64,000 nucleotides of DNA from CAVXTF01 sp963701375 (GCA_963701375.1 CAVOZT010000004.1:1364001-1428000), one strand, 5' to 3'. Numbered from the stretch's first letter, positions 34,635 through 43,769 are shown. The notes: generated from the sequence alone by a model not told the origin. Program-made: numbers and translations.

Positions 34635-36230
34635 ATGAGCGAGATCGACACGCACGTGGAGAGTCTGGCGACGGACGACGTCGTCGGGGGCTCGAACGCG
34701 GTCGACACGCTGAGGCTGCGCAGCTTCGTCGGTCTCGTCCTCGGTCTTGTCGGGCCGAGGGCGAACCTCGCGGTGTCGGGGATCCTGCTCACATTGCTCG
34801 TGAGCCACCGCACGGGTGCAAATGCGCTTGCCGTCGCTTTCGCGCTCAGCTCAAACCAGCTGATCGGCTGGCTCGCCTACCCGCTTCTCGGCCGCGCTAG
34901 CGACCGCACACGCACCGCGGTTGGCCGCCGTGCGCCGTACATGGCGGCAGGGCTGTTCGTGATGGGCGCTTGCACGTTTTCGTACACGCTCGTGGGCGGT
35001 TACTGGCCGATCGTCGGGCTGATCGGCCTCGTCCGGCTGTCCAGCGTCGTCGGCGGCCTCACCAACATCGCGGTGGTCCCCGAGGTGTTCGGCAAGAGTC
35101 GCACCCTCAAGGCTGCGGCGATCATCGGACTTCTCGGAACCGCTCTCGGGTTGGTCATCAAGGTGACGGTGATCGCCACCTGGAAGCAATCGGTCCCCTC
35201 GACCTGGAACCTCCCGTTTCGCATGGCCGGGATCGTGATGATGGCTGTCGGAGTAGCCGTGCTGCTTCTCGTCCGCGAGGTACCGGCTGCGCGGAAGATG
35301 GCCGACCGCGACAGGCACAACCAAAAGTCTTGGCACGCAGAGTTGCGTGAGCTCCTTTCGAGTCCGAACGGGAAGGTGCTCTTGGGTGGCATCTTCCTGT
35401 TCTGGGCGGGCGTCACTGCGACCGGCAGCCTGACGATCGTCTACTTCCAGAAGGTGCTTCACGCCGGGGCTGTCACCCAGACAATCCTCGGATGGGCGAC
35501 CGGACTCCCAGCTCTCGCGATCGGACTGCCGCTCGGTTACCTGATCAGTAAGTCGCTCAAGCGAAAGCAGGTCGCGATCTTGATGCCGGCGCTAGGAGGG
35601 GTGCTCGCGGTATGTCAGTACTTCGTGCACGCGATCTGGCAGTCGGTGATCCTCGGCTTTGTGAGCGCTCCGCTCTTGGTGGCGTTCGTCATTTCGCTCG
35701 CTCCGATGCTTCTCCAGTTGCTACCCCGCTCGGGCGGTTTCGGGGAGCTTCTCGGAAAGTTCATTGCGCCGTTCAGCCTTGCCGGCATCGCCTTCTCGCT
35801 TCTTGCGGCCCTTGTGGTGAACGAGACGGGGAACTACCGGACGATCTGGCTGTTCCCGGCAGCTGCAGGCATCCTCGAAGCCTTGATCATGTTCTGGCTG
35901 TGGGTACCGGAAGGCCAAAGCCGCGTCCGGATGGCCGGCCTTGGCAACCGCTTCATCGACTCCGTCTACGACCAGATCACACAACGTGACCGAAAGCTGT
36001 TCGGAGGCGAGGTCACGACCGAGGACGCAGACGGTGCCTCGTTGTTCGAGAGTGCCAGGAACCTGCTCGGCAATCCTTATGAACTGCTCGAAAAGCTCCA
36101 TGAACCGGACCCGCCAGAGAACTCCGCCGGCGTAACTCCAGCGTTGCCCGGGGATTCAGACGCCGCGGTTGGCTTGTCTCCAGGGGATCAAACAAGTGAT
36201 GGCGCCGCCGACGGTAACGAGCATGTGTAA
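34635..36230 (+). CDS. MFS transporter (GPH/SLC45-like)
   Basis: A 12-helix carrier of 531 residues. The loop GRASDRTRTAVGRRAPYMAAGLF after helix 2 is characteristic of sugar-cation symporter-like MFS proteins. Further helices are IVMMAVGVAVLLLV, VLLGGIFLFWAGVTA and LPALAIGLPLGYLI. The cytosolic tail of about 90 residues is acidic and disordered. The substrate is unknown; the family includes sugar and sterol carriers. The ATG was chosen as the first start in the frame. AGGAGG upstream is too far (about 22 bases) to serve it. Confidence 0.85.
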   Translation: MSEIDTHVESLATDDVVGGSNAVDTLRLRSFVGLVLGLVGPRANLAVSGILLTLLVSHRTGANALAVAFALSSNQLIGWLAYPLLGRASDRTRTAVGRRAPYMAAGLFVMGACTFSYTLVGGYWPIVGLIGLVRLSSVVGGLTNIAVVPEVFGKSRTLKAAAIIGLLGTALGLVIKVTVIATWKQSVPSTWNLPFRMAGIVMMAVGVAVLLLVREVPAARKMADRDRHNQKSWHAELRELLSSPNGKVLLGGIFLFWAGVTATGSLTIVYFQKVLHAGAVTQTILGWATGLPALAIGLPLGYLISKSLKRKQVAILMPALGGVLAVCQYFVHAIWQSVILGFVSAPLLVAFVISLAPMLLQLLPRSGGFGELLGKFIAPFSLAGIAFSLLAALVVNETGNYRTIWLFPAAAGILEALIMFWLWVPEGQSRVRMAGLGNRFIDSVYDQITQRDRKLFGGEVTTEDADGASLFESARNLLGNPYELLEKLHEPDPPENSAGVTPALPGDSDAAVGLSPGDQTSDGAADGNEHV

Positions 36231-36342
36231 GGAGCATGTGACAAGCGAATCGTGACAGAGTTCAACGGCCGGCGCCGCCGGCCGAGGTTAGGAGCGGGAC
36301 TCTCAGCTCTTCAACTTCGCTTCTCACACAGGGCGGATAGAA

Positions 36343-36963
36343 ATGTCACTCAAGGTCGTAGGAGCAGGCGTCGGACGCACGGGGACGAACTCTTTGAAGA
36401 TCGCCCTGGAACAATTGCTCGGAGGCCGGTGTCACCACATGTACGAGATCATTAGCGATCCCGCCCAAATACCTGCATGGACGAATGCGATCGAGGGCGG
36501 GAAGGTCGACTGGTCGACCATGCCTCCAGGCTATGTGGCTCTCGTTGATTGGCCGGGGGCCTCGTTCTGGCCTGAGTTGTCAGCGGCCAATCCTGACGCG
36601 CTCGTGTTGCTCTCCGTCCGTGATCCCGAGTCGTGGTATCGGAGCGCGTCCAACTCGATCTTCTTAGCCTTTGACGCTGTCCCCCCCGAGATGAAGCCCT
36701 GGATAGAGAAGGTGCTTCGTCTTCTCCGCGAGCGGTTCAGTGACCAACTGGACAATCCGACCGCCATGATGGATGCCTTCGAGAAACACAACGCGTCGGT
36801 TCGTAGTGCAATTTCGTCCGAACGTTTGCTGGAGTGGACTCCCGGCGACGGATGGGAACCGATTTGCGAAAGGTTGGGTGTCGAAGTACCAGATGAACCA
36901 TTCCCGATTACGAACACCCTGAACGACTGGCGGGCGAACTTCGGCATGCCTCCTATTACTTGA
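36343..36963 (+). CDS. Sulfotransferase family protein
   Basis: A PAPS-dependent sulfotransferase-like protein of 206 residues. The 5'-phosphosulfate loop is GVGRTGTNSLKIALEQL and the 3'-phosphate region is VLLSVRDPESWYRSA. ALVDWPGASFWPEL is typical of the Sulfotransferase_4 (P-loop) group found in actinobacteria and eukaryotes. The acceptor is unknown. The stop codon TGA lies inside an exact 19-bp tandem duplication. Confidence 0.87.
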   Translation: MSLKVVGAGVGRTGTNSLKIALEQLLGGRCHHMYEIISDPAQIPAWTNAIEGGKVDWSTMPPGYVALVDWPGASFWPELSAANPDALVLLSVRDPESWYRSASNSIFLAFDAVPPEMKPWIEKVLRLLRERFSDQLDNPTAMMDAFEKHNASVRSAISSERLLEWTPGDGWEPICERLGVEVPDEPFPITNTLNDWRANFGMPPIT

Positions 36964-36993
36964 CCTGACTCGGGTTACTTGACCTGACTCGGG
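36956..36993. repeat. Exact 19-bp tandem duplication spanning a stop codon
   Basis: TTACTTGACCTGACTCGGG occurs twice in tandem. The first copy contains the TGA of the sulfotransferase gene, so the duplication leaves the protein unchanged and duplicates the 3' flank. Confidence 0.95.
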
Positions 36994-37083
36994 GCACCGG
37001 CACGCCAAGCCCGTATGTGCGGGCTCGTTGGCGAACGGCTACCGTCAACTCGCGTTCTCACGGGGCGGGTTGAAGGGGGCATT

Positions 37084-38376
37084 GTGGGAAGAAAGTCGAC
37101 GTACCGAGCTGGAAAGTTGCTGCGGCCGATTCTGCTGAGCGCGTTGCTCTTCGCTCTGCTGGGCTTTGGGCTGGAGGTAGGCGCAAAATCCGCATCCGCC
37201 TCGGTGTCGGGCAAGATCAAGGTTTACACCAGCACGACCCTCAACGACCCCTACTCGATCACTGCCGGTCCCGACGGGGCTCTGTGGTTCACCAATCCGG
37301 GCAACGGCTCGGCGGGTCGCTCGGTCGGGCGTATCACGACGTCCGGCGTCGTATCCAGCTACCCCACTCTAGGAAACGCCGCATTGTTCGGGATAGCAGC
37401 GGGTTCCGACGGCGCGCTCTGGTTCACGGGAGGGTCGGCCAATTCGATATGGCGAATGTCGACCTCGGGTGTCTTCCACGAGTACACCAACTCGAATGAC
37501 ATAATCAGCCCAGTCGCAATCACCGCCGGTCCCGACGGAGCCCTGTGGTTCACCAACAGTGACAATTCCAACGTTGGTAATTCGATCGGGCGCATCACCA
37601 CTAGCGGCATGGTGAGCCACTGCGTGGACGCCAGCATCAACACGCCGACATCGATCGCAGCAGGTCCGGATGGTGCCTTGTGGTTCACGAACAGCAACAA
37701 CAGCATCGGCCGGATCACCACCGGTGGAGTAGTGACGCACTACACCGACCCGACGGTCCAAGCACCTCTCGGCATCACTGCAGGTCCTGACGGGGCCATG
37801 TGGTTCACGAACCGCAACGGCTCTTCGATTGGACGGATCACCACGACCACCCACGTCATCACGAGCTACCCGGTCACCGCCGGCGCTGACGGGATCGCCG
37901 CCGGTCCCGAGGGGGCTCTGTGGTTCACCGACGATGAGTCACCCGGTTCGGTCGATCGCATCACCACGAGCGGAAAGGTCACCAACTACCCGTCGATGAG
38001 CATTTCCGGTCCGACCTCCATAACGCCCGGTTCCGACGGCAACCTCTGGTTCACCAGCGGGGGGAACAACTCGATTGGGCGCATAACTACAGCCCGCTCT
38101 GTTACGACGTCGCCGACACAGGGCGGAGCGTCCACTGCCGTGACAATCAGCGGAGGTGGCTTCAGTAGCGGCGAGTCGGTGAACGTCGTGTGGCTGACCG
38201 GCTTACCCTCCCCGAAGAGCATCCCGTTGTGCAGCGCTGTCGCCAAACCAAACGGCAGCTATACGTGCACCGCAACCATCCCCGCGTCACCCGGAGGCGC
38301 CGGAACGCACACCGTGAACGCTAAAGGAAGTATGTCCAAGAAAAAGGCGAATATCCTGTTCCTGCTCACTACGTAG
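37084..38376 (+). CDS. Secreted virginiamycin-B-lyase-like beta-propeller
   Basis: An N-terminal signal sequence (RPILLSALLFALLGFGL, cleavage near SASAS) precedes seven or more repeats of the type GPDGALWFTN-SIGRITTSG, the signature of Vgb/NHL-like streptogramin lyase propellers. A C-terminal Ig-like module follows (GGASTAVTISGGGFSSGESVNVVWL and THTVNAKGS). Secreted relatives are abundant in actinobacteria, and most are unlikely to be antibiotic lyases. The GTG start was preferred because an AGGGGG stretch precedes it; an upstream start at 37015 lacks this. Confidence 0.8.
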   Translation: MGRKSTYRAGKLLRPILLSALLFALLGFGLEVGAKSASASVSGKIKVYTSTTLNDPYSITAGPDGALWFTNPGNGSAGRSVGRITTSGVVSSYPTLGNAALFGIAAGSDGALWFTGGSANSIWRMSTSGVFHEYTNSNDIISPVAITAGPDGALWFTNSDNSNVGNSIGRITTSGMVSHCVDASINTPTSIAAGPDGALWFTNSNNSIGRITTGGVVTHYTDPTVQAPLGITAGPDGAMWFTNRNGSSIGRITTTTHVITSYPVTAGADGIAAGPEGALWFTDDESPGSVDRITTSGKVTNYPSMSISGPTSITPGSDGNLWFTSGGNNSIGRITTARSVTTSPTQGGASTAVTISGGGFSSGESVNVVWLTGLPSPKSIPLCSAVAKPNGSYTCTATIPASPGGAGTHTVNAKGSMSKKKANILFLLTT

Positions 38377-38440
38377 CGGAAGGTAAAGATCCACGCGGAG
38401 AGCCGAGCGCGACAAGCTGAGGGCGACAGACCTTGCGGGC

Positions 38441-38935
38441 TTGGCTGACGCCTGGGCGATCATCGAAGACATTTGGGCTGAAACCGTCGCCAGGGCAAGG
38501 AAGCTGCGCGAACCGGTCCTCCACGAGAAGGTGGACGGCGAGTGGAGCTTCGTGCAGACGCACCGTCACCTCGTGCTTGCCACGGATTGCTGGCTGCGGC
38601 GGATGGTGAAGGGGATGGCGCACCCGTACCACCCGTGGGGCTTGGGTGGGCCGTGGCTCACCATTCCTCGCCGTTGGGGTATCGACCCGGACGCCGATCC
38701 GTCGCTCGATCAGGTGCTCGATCTGCGCCGGGAGCGCATGGACGAGGTACGCCAGGTGATTGTTTCTGCGAGTGAGGAGGAGCTGGAGCGGACTTGCGTC
38801 CCTCCAGACTCTCCCGGTCATCCGCGGAAGAAACGCACTGTTCTGCAATGCCTGCACGTGATCCTCGAGGAGGAGTGGCAGCACCATGGGTACGCGGTCC
38901 GCGACCTCGCGGTGCTCGAGCTACGGTCCCGGTGA
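38441..38935 (+). CDS. DinB-family (DinB_2) protein
   Basis: A four-helix DinB/YfiT-like metalloprotein of about 164 residues. Candidate metal ligands are His in QTHRHLVLATDCWLRRMV and His in EEEWQHHGYAVRDLAVLE. The closing motif HVILEEEWQHHGYA is typical of the actinobacterial group. Such proteins are thiol transferases or stress proteins with mostly unknown substrates. No ATG or GTG lies between the previous in-frame stop (38384) and the TTG used here; CTG at 38417 could extend it by eight residues. Confidence 0.75.
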   Translation: MADAWAIIEDIWAETVARARKLREPVLHEKVDGEWSFVQTHRHLVLATDCWLRRMVKGMAHPYHPWGLGGPWLTIPRRWGIDPDADPSLDQVLDLRRERMDEVRQVIVSASEEELERTCVPPDSPGHPRKKRTVLQCLHVILEEEWQHHGYAVRDLAVLELRSR

Positions 38936-39013
38936 TCGCTCTCGAGTGCAGACGGGGGAGCGCGCACCTCTAATCTGAAGGTGTCTCAGCTTGACTGCTT
39001 AGGAGGTAAATCG

Positions 39014-39277
39014 ATGTGGGCTGTGGTAGTGGAAGTGGACATCACGGATGCGTCGGTAGCCGCACGGGCGCTCAAGGAACAAGTGGTGCCGATGGTTTGC
39101 GAGGCGCCCGGTTTCGTGAGCGGCCACTGGATACGGCTTGACGAAAACCACGGCACGTCGTTCGTGGTGTTCGAAACCGAAAGTCAGGCACGTGCCGGGG
39201 CTCCGTCGAAGGGAATGGACTCGCCTGGAGTCACGATGACCAGCGTCGAGATCGGCGAGGTCCTCGAACACGCGTAA
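39014..39277 (+). CDS. Small ABM/dimeric alpha-beta barrel-like protein
   Basis: 87 residues with a ferredoxin-like layout: AVVVEVDITDASVAARALKEQ, then VVPMVCEAPGFVSGHWIRLDENHGTSFVVFET. It resembles antibiotic-biosynthesis-monooxygenase-like or stress-responsive dimeric barrels; no enzymatic activity can be inferred. AGGAGG lies seven bases before the ATG, an almost ideal site, and this defines the start. Confidence 0.75.
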   Translation: MWAVVVEVDITDASVAARALKEQVVPMVCEAPGFVSGHWIRLDENHGTSFVVFETESQARAGAPSKGMDSPGVTMTSVEIGEVLEHA

Positions 39278-39332
39278 CGGATCTGCCCACGAACTCTTCG
39301 CAGTACCCGGACCACCGAGGACCGCGTAGGGG

Positions 39333-39734
39333 TCAGCTCGTTTCGTCCAAAGTGAAGTTCAGCGTGACGGATCCGCCAGGGTCGGCGAGGAACTCACCGG
39401 ATCCTGTTGCGGATGCCAGTCCACCCGAGCCGGAACCCTCGATCACTTCGAGGCTTCCTTTGGCGACCCCGTCCTCGAAGGATCCGACGTGTCGGAGGGC
39501 AAAGGTCCCACTCCGGCCTGCAACTGATCCCGCGACACGTTCCAATCCGACGAATGTGGCCGATCCATCCTCGGCGTATGCCATCAGCCATTGGGTGGTC
39601 GACGCTCCCTCGATGTCGCCGGAGTACGCCTTCGTCACCAGTGCTCTCGTGATCTTTGGCATTTCCTGCTCGTCGTCGAATGGACTCTCGTCCCAGCCGG
39701 TGACCTGAAATTTGGCCGTCAGATGAGTTTGCAT
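39333..39734 (-). CDS. DUF3224 family protein
   Basis: 133 residues: TAKFQVTGWDESPFDDE, GDIEGASTTQWLMAYAEDGSATFVGLERV and LRHVGSFEDGVAKGSLEVIEGSGSGGL are the hallmarks of DUF3224, a beta-barrel family of unknown function related to allene-oxide-cyclase-like barrels. The gene stands alone, with a 7-bp inverted repeat just upstream. It converges with the preceding small gene. Confidence 0.85.
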   Translation of the reverse strand: MQTHLTAKFQVTGWDESPFDDEQEMPKITRALVTKAYSGDIEGASTTQWLMAYAEDGSATFVGLERVAGSVAGRSGTFALRHVGSFEDGVAKGSLEVIEGSGSGGLASATGSGEFLADPGGSVTLNFTLDETS

Positions 39735-39754
39735 ATGGACTGCTCCTATCCGTT

Positions 39755-39777
39755 CCGATCCGGTCCGTTCGGATCGG
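39755..39777. promoter_or_regulatory. Inverted repeat upstream of the DUF3224 gene (operator candidate)
   Basis: CCGATCC and GGATCGG face each other across nine bases, 21 bases upstream of the DUF3224 start. The spacing suits a dimeric repressor or a short hairpin in the leader. No regulator is encoded beside it. Confidence 0.35.
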
Positions 39778-39925
39778 CCCCGTCCGACACCGAGGATATG
39801 AACTTACATACCCGGGCTGGTGGGGCAGCGCTCGTTATCCGGGTGGCCCGAGGCGTAGCCTGTGCGGATCGAGTAGGCGCCGGCACCACGAACCCGGCGA
39901 ACAGTCCGAGAGCAGGAGGGAACCC

Positions 39926-41344
39926 ATGGAAGTCCGGGACAAGATCTTCATTGGCGGAGAGTGGGTGCCCTCTAAGGGGTCGGGAACGATCGAGGTCATC
40001 AACTCCACGACCGAAGAAGTGATGGGCACGATCCCCGAGGGGTCACCGGAGGACGTCGACCGCGCCGCTCGTGCCGCAGCCGACGCCTTCTACAGCTGGT
40101 CGACCACTGCCGTAGAAGAACGGGCCAAGACCCTTTCTCGCATCTCCGAGGCCATCGCTGCCAGGACCGACGACATCGCAGCACTCATCACGCGCGAGGT
40201 CGGGATGCCCATCACTCTGTCGAGCATGATCCAGGTCGGACTACCGATGATGAGCTTCGTCAACACCGCGTCGCTCCTGTCCCAGGTTGGGTGGGAAGAG
40301 ACGATCGGCAATTCCCTCGTTGTACGCGAGCCAGTAGGTGTGGTGGGAGCGATCACGCCTTGGAACTACCCGCTCCACCAGATCGCCGCCAAGGTTGCGG
40401 CGGCGCTCGGAGCCGGATGCACCATCGTGCTGAAGCCCAGCGAAGTCGCACCGCTCAATGCGTTCATTCTCATGGAAATCCTCCAGGAGGTGGAGCTTCC
40501 TCCGGGTGTCGTGAACATGGTCTCGGGAACAGGCCCCGTCGTGGGCGAGGCCATAGCGTCTCATCCACTCGTCGACATGGTGTCGTTCACCGGATCGACG
40601 CGGGCCGGAAAGAGAGTGATGCAACTCGCGAGCGACACCGTCAAGCGCGTCGCTCTCGAGCTAGGGGGCAAGTCCGCTAACATCATCCTCGAGGACGCCG
40701 ACTTGCAGACCGCCGTCAGCACGGGCGTCACCATGGCTTATATGAACTCCGGACAGACGTGCTCTGCGCAGACCCGGATGATCGTTCCCCGGTCGAGACT
40801 CGCAGACGTCGAGGCGATCGCGGCTCAGACCGCCGAGACGTTCACGACCGGTGACCCGTTCGACCCGTCGACGCGCCTCGGGCCTCTCGTGTCGGCGACT
40901 CAGCGCGAGCGGGTTCGCGGATACATCCACAAGGGCGAGGACGAAGGTGCGACGCTCCTCACGGGCGGGGCTGAAGCTCCCGAAGGGCTGGACAAGGGCT
41001 ACTTCGTGCGCCCCACGGTCTTCTCGAACGTGTCGCAGAGCATGACGATTGCCCAAGAGGAGATCTTCGGTCCTGTGCTTTCGATCGTTCCTGCCGACAA
41101 CGAGGAGGACGCTGTCCGGATCGCCAACGACACTGTCTACGGACTTGCCGGGGCAGTGTGGTCCGCTGACAAGGACCACGCCATCGCGGTGGCCCGACGT
41201 ATGCGTACCGGGCAGGTCGACGTCAACGGCGGAGGCTTCAACGTCCTGTCGCCGTTCGGTGGCTACAAGCAGTCTGGGAATGGCCGCGAGCTCGGCAAAT
41301 ACGGTATCGAGGAGTTCTTGGAGCTGAAGGGGCTTCAGCTATAG
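39926..41344 (+). CDS. NAD(P)-dependent aldehyde dehydrogenase
   Basis: A 472-residue class-III-type ALDH. The cofactor region is GAITPWNYPLHQIAAKVAAALGAG, the catalytic Glu is in LELGGKSANIIL, the catalytic Cys is in NSGQTCSAQTR, and the C-terminal motif is EEIFGPVLSIV. PFGGYKQSGNGRELGKYG ends the fold. It oxidises an aldehyde to the acid; the substrate is unknown. The ATG is preceded by a GGAGG-like purine stretch (AGGAGGGAACCC). Confidence 0.95.
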   Translation: MEVRDKIFIGGEWVPSKGSGTIEVINSTTEEVMGTIPEGSPEDVDRAARAAADAFYSWSTTAVEERAKTLSRISEAIAARTDDIAALITREVGMPITLSSMIQVGLPMMSFVNTASLLSQVGWEETIGNSLVVREPVGVVGAITPWNYPLHQIAAKVAAALGAGCTIVLKPSEVAPLNAFILMEILQEVELPPGVVNMVSGTGPVVGEAIASHPLVDMVSFTGSTRAGKRVMQLASDTVKRVALELGGKSANIILEDADLQTAVSTGVTMAYMNSGQTCSAQTRMIVPRSRLADVEAIAAQTAETFTTGDPFDPSTRLGPLVSATQRERVRGYIHKGEDEGATLLTGGAEAPEGLDKGYFVRPTVFSNVSQSMTIAQEEIFGPVLSIVPADNEEDAVRIANDTVYGLAGAVWSADKDHAIAVARRMRTGQVDVNGGGFNVLSPFGGYKQSGNGRELGKYGIEEFLELKGLQL

Positions 41345-41528
41345 CGAGTTCGTCGTCTTAGCTTCTCCGTAGCCGCATCATGGGCCTTACGCCATCGTGG
41401 CTCCAACGGTTGAAGGCGACCTTCCGCAGCGCGAGTCTGCGGTGAGACGACTGTCCGAGCGAGTCGGCCAACCCCTGATTCGTCGCGCCACCGGTCGCTA
41501 AAGCTGTCCCGAAGTAGCGTCGGCTCCC

Positions 41529-42170
41529 ATGCGCCTGTTGTTGGTGGCTCCTCCGGGGGCGGGTAAGGGAACCCAGGCAACAAGGCTGGCGGCCCACTAC
41601 GGGATCGCACATCTCTCCAGTGGGGACCTGCTGCGAAAGGAAGTGGCCGCCGGAACGAGGATCGGCAAGATCGCGGCGGACTACATGCGCCGCGGCGACC
41701 TCGTGTCAGATGAGTTGGTGATCGAGATGCTGACCCCCTCCATTCTGGAAGCTGCCCGCAACGGTGGCTACGTCCTCGACGGCTTTCCGAGAACACTTCG
41801 CCAAGCGGAAGAGGCGTACCAGGTTGCAAAGCAGATCGAGGGCATCGAACTTCAAGCCGTCCTCCATCTGGTTGTCAGCCGCGAGGAACTGCGTCGGCGG
41901 CTTCTCGCACGCGCCGAATCAGAAGGTCGGACGGACGACACCGAGGCCACCTTCATGCACCGTCTCGAGGTGTTCGACTCCGAGACCGAACCGTTGCTGG
42001 AGTTCTACGCCGAGCGAGGCCTCGTCATTGATATCGACGGCGAGCAACCCGTCGAAAAGGTGTTCGCCGACATCGTTGCCGCTGTCGACCGTTTGAGCTT
42101 GGTCGTCTCCGGCGCCGCGTCGGATGACGACCCGGGAGCGAGTTCATCGGGCTACTCGAAGGTCGAATAG
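41529..42170 (+). CDS. adk: Adenylate kinase, short-LID form
   Basis: 213 residues. The P-loop is APPGAGKGTQ (the first Gly of the usual GPPGAGKGTQ is Ala), AMP-binding motifs are SSGDLLRKEV and LDGFPRTLRQAE, and the LID is short (EGRTDDTEATFMHRL) without zinc cysteines. It interconverts AMP, ADP and ATP. It is not beside secY, where the main actinobacterial adk usually lies, so it may be a second copy. The last 20 residues are a Ser/Asp-rich extension. Ten bases separate it from the next gene, so the two may be co-transcribed. Confidence 0.9.
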   Translation: MRLLLVAPPGAGKGTQATRLAAHYGIAHLSSGDLLRKEVAAGTRIGKIAADYMRRGDLVSDELVIEMLTPSILEAARNGGYVLDGFPRTLRQAEEAYQVAKQIEGIELQAVLHLVVSREELRRRLLARAESEGRTDDTEATFMHRLEVFDSETEPLLEFYAERGLVIDIDGEQPVEKVFADIVAAVDRLSLVVSGAASDDDPGASSSGYSKVE

Positions 42171-42179
42171 GTCGAAATA

Positions 42180-43769
42180 GTGAGCCCTGACGGCGAGCCG
42201 CAACCGGCGTCGCAAAGTCCGCCGCCGACCACCGTCCCGGCGACGGCGCAAGAGGAAGGTTCGGGCCATTCCTGGGACCCCGACGGTCTCGTTGTAGAAG
42301 CACTGGAAGAGGTCGTCGCTGCATTCGGCCCGGAGGCCCTCGCGGACGAAGGAAGCTTGGCGAACCGGCTGAGCGACCTCCTACCTCCCGACAGGCTCCA
42401 CCGGGAGCGGCGACTCGTCCTCGCAGCGGCGCGGCGGGGTGCGGCGGCCCTCCTCGCCGAGCACATGTCCGAGGGGATAGGCGTAGATGCAACCGTCCGG
42501 CTCACTGCGAGAGCTCTCTATGAGGAAGAGGCGTTCGACGAGTCAGGGTGCACGTGGGTCGCGAACGCATTCGCTCAAGTTTTCGGATACCGGGACAAGC
42601 CCGCGACCCCTTCTACGCCGCAACCGGACGCACCACTCATGGCGCCGACAGTTCCCGTCCCAGGGTCCGACATACCCCGAACCGTCACCGTCGGAGCGCC
42701 TGCCGCGTCGGCTCCGCGTGTAGAACCTCGAGCTCGGCCCATCGGCACTTCGTCGACGGGTGGCCGAAGAACGGCGATCCTCACGTCGTCGATCGTCGTA
42801 GTCGTTGCGGTTGCGGGAGTCACGATCGGGCTCCTTGCGAGCTCATCCGGCAAGAGTCCTTCGAAGACGTCTTCCACGGTCACCTCCACGACGCCGTCGC
42901 CTCCCGCGCCTCTGGTCTGGTCATCGCCACAAAGCGTGGACCCGGGGAGTGGGACGGACGGAGGAATCGCCGCGGTGTCGTGTAATTCACCTGTTTTCTG
43001 CATGGCCGTCGACAACGACGGGAAAGCAATCTCCTACGACAACGGCGCTTGGTCCGATCCGAAGAGCATCGACGCCGGAGTGACTCTCGATTCGGTTTCT
43101 TGTCCGACGGCGACGTTCTGTATTGCCGTGGACAACAACGGAAGCGCCCTCGCGTTCGACAACGGCACCTGGTCCCCGCCGAGCGACGTCGACAGTGCCA
43201 ACACAATTGAAGGGGTGTCCTGTTCCACCGCGACGTTCTGCATGGGCGTGGACGACAGCGGCAACGCCCTGACGTACTCGAACGGCACCTGGTCCCAGCC
43301 GAACAACGTCGATAGCTCGAACACGATTGCCGGAATCTCTTGTCCCACTTCGACGTTCTGCATGGCCGTGGACGACGGCGGCAACGCCCTCACGTACTCG
43401 AACGGCACCTGGTCCCAGCCAAACAACGTCGACGGCTCCAACAGTCTCGATGCGGTGTCGTGCGCTTCGCCCACCTCTTGCGCCGCGGTCGACAACAACG
43501 GCAGTGCGCTCAACTATCAAAATGCTCGATGGTCCCAGCCGGACGACATCGACGCCGGGACGACGATCTCATCGGTCTCTTGTCCCTCAACTGCGTTTTG
43601 CATCGCGGTCGACGACAACGGCAGCGCGTTCACATTCGCGAGCGGCAAGTGGTCCCAACCAGATGACATCGACGCCTCGGTCAACCTCAACGCCGTCTCT
43701 TGTCCCACCGTTCAGATTTGTGTTGCGGTGAACCAGAACGGCAAGGCTCTTATCGGTCGCCCGAGCTGA
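42180..43769 (+). CDS. Single-span membrane protein with helical N-domain and extracellular 40-residue repeats
   Basis: 529 residues. Residues about 33-137 form a helical cytosolic domain (GLVVEALEEVVAAFG, RLSDLLPPDRLHRERRLVLAAA, ALYEEEAFDESGCTWVANAFAQVFGY). It resembles a helical module seen C-terminal to kinases and other sensors in actinobacteria. A Pro-rich linker, one transmembrane helix (199-221) and a Ser/Thr linker follow. Then come six complete and one partial repeats of 40 residues, SCPTATFCxAVDxxGxALxYxNGTWSxPxxxD, each with two Cys; they probably form a seven-bladed propeller. A surface sensor or adhesin is plausible. GTG start; the ribosome-binding site is poor. Confidence 0.7.
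   Translation: MSPDGEPQPASQSPPPTTVPATAQEEGSGHSWDPDGLVVEALEEVVAAFGPEALADEGSLANRLSDLLPPDRLHRERRLVLAAARRGAAALLAEHMSEGIGVDATVRLTARALYEEEAFDESGCTWVANAFAQVFGYRDKPATPSTPQPDAPLMAPTVPVPGSDIPRTVTVGAPAASAPRVEPRARPIGTSSTGGRRTAILTSSIVVVVAVAGVTIGLLASSSGKSPSKTSSTVTSTTPSPPAPLVWSSPQSVDPGSGTDGGIAAVSCNSPVFCMAVDNDGKAISYDNGAWSDPKSIDAGVTLDSVSCPTATFCIAVDNNGSALAFDNGTWSPPSDVDSANTIEGVSCSTATFCMGVDDSGNALTYSNGTWSQPNNVDSSNTIAGISCPTSTFCMAVDDGGNALTYSNGTWSQPNNVDGSNSLDAVSCASPTSCAAVDNNGSALNYQNARWSQPDDIDAGTTISSVSCPSTAFCIAVDDNGSAFTFASGKWSQPDDIDASVNLNAVSCPTVQICVAVNQNGKALIGRPS
42954..43769 (+). repeat. Seven tandem 120-bp coding repeats
   Basis: Six full and one truncated unit of 40 codons with the pattern SC-x5-C-x-AVD-x2-G. Units three and four are nearly identical at DNA level. 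They encode the extracellular domain of the membrane protein. Confidence 0.85.

Noticed and set aside
37084..38376. Virginiamycin B resistance enzyme
   Set aside because: The repeats match the Vgb-like propeller fold, but the protein is secreted with an Ig-like tail, and I cannot see support for the lyase active site.
38369..38887. A 172-residue minus-strand frame over the DinB-like gene
   Set aside because: It is the antisense shadow of the DinB-like gene, which has recognisable family motifs on the plus strand.
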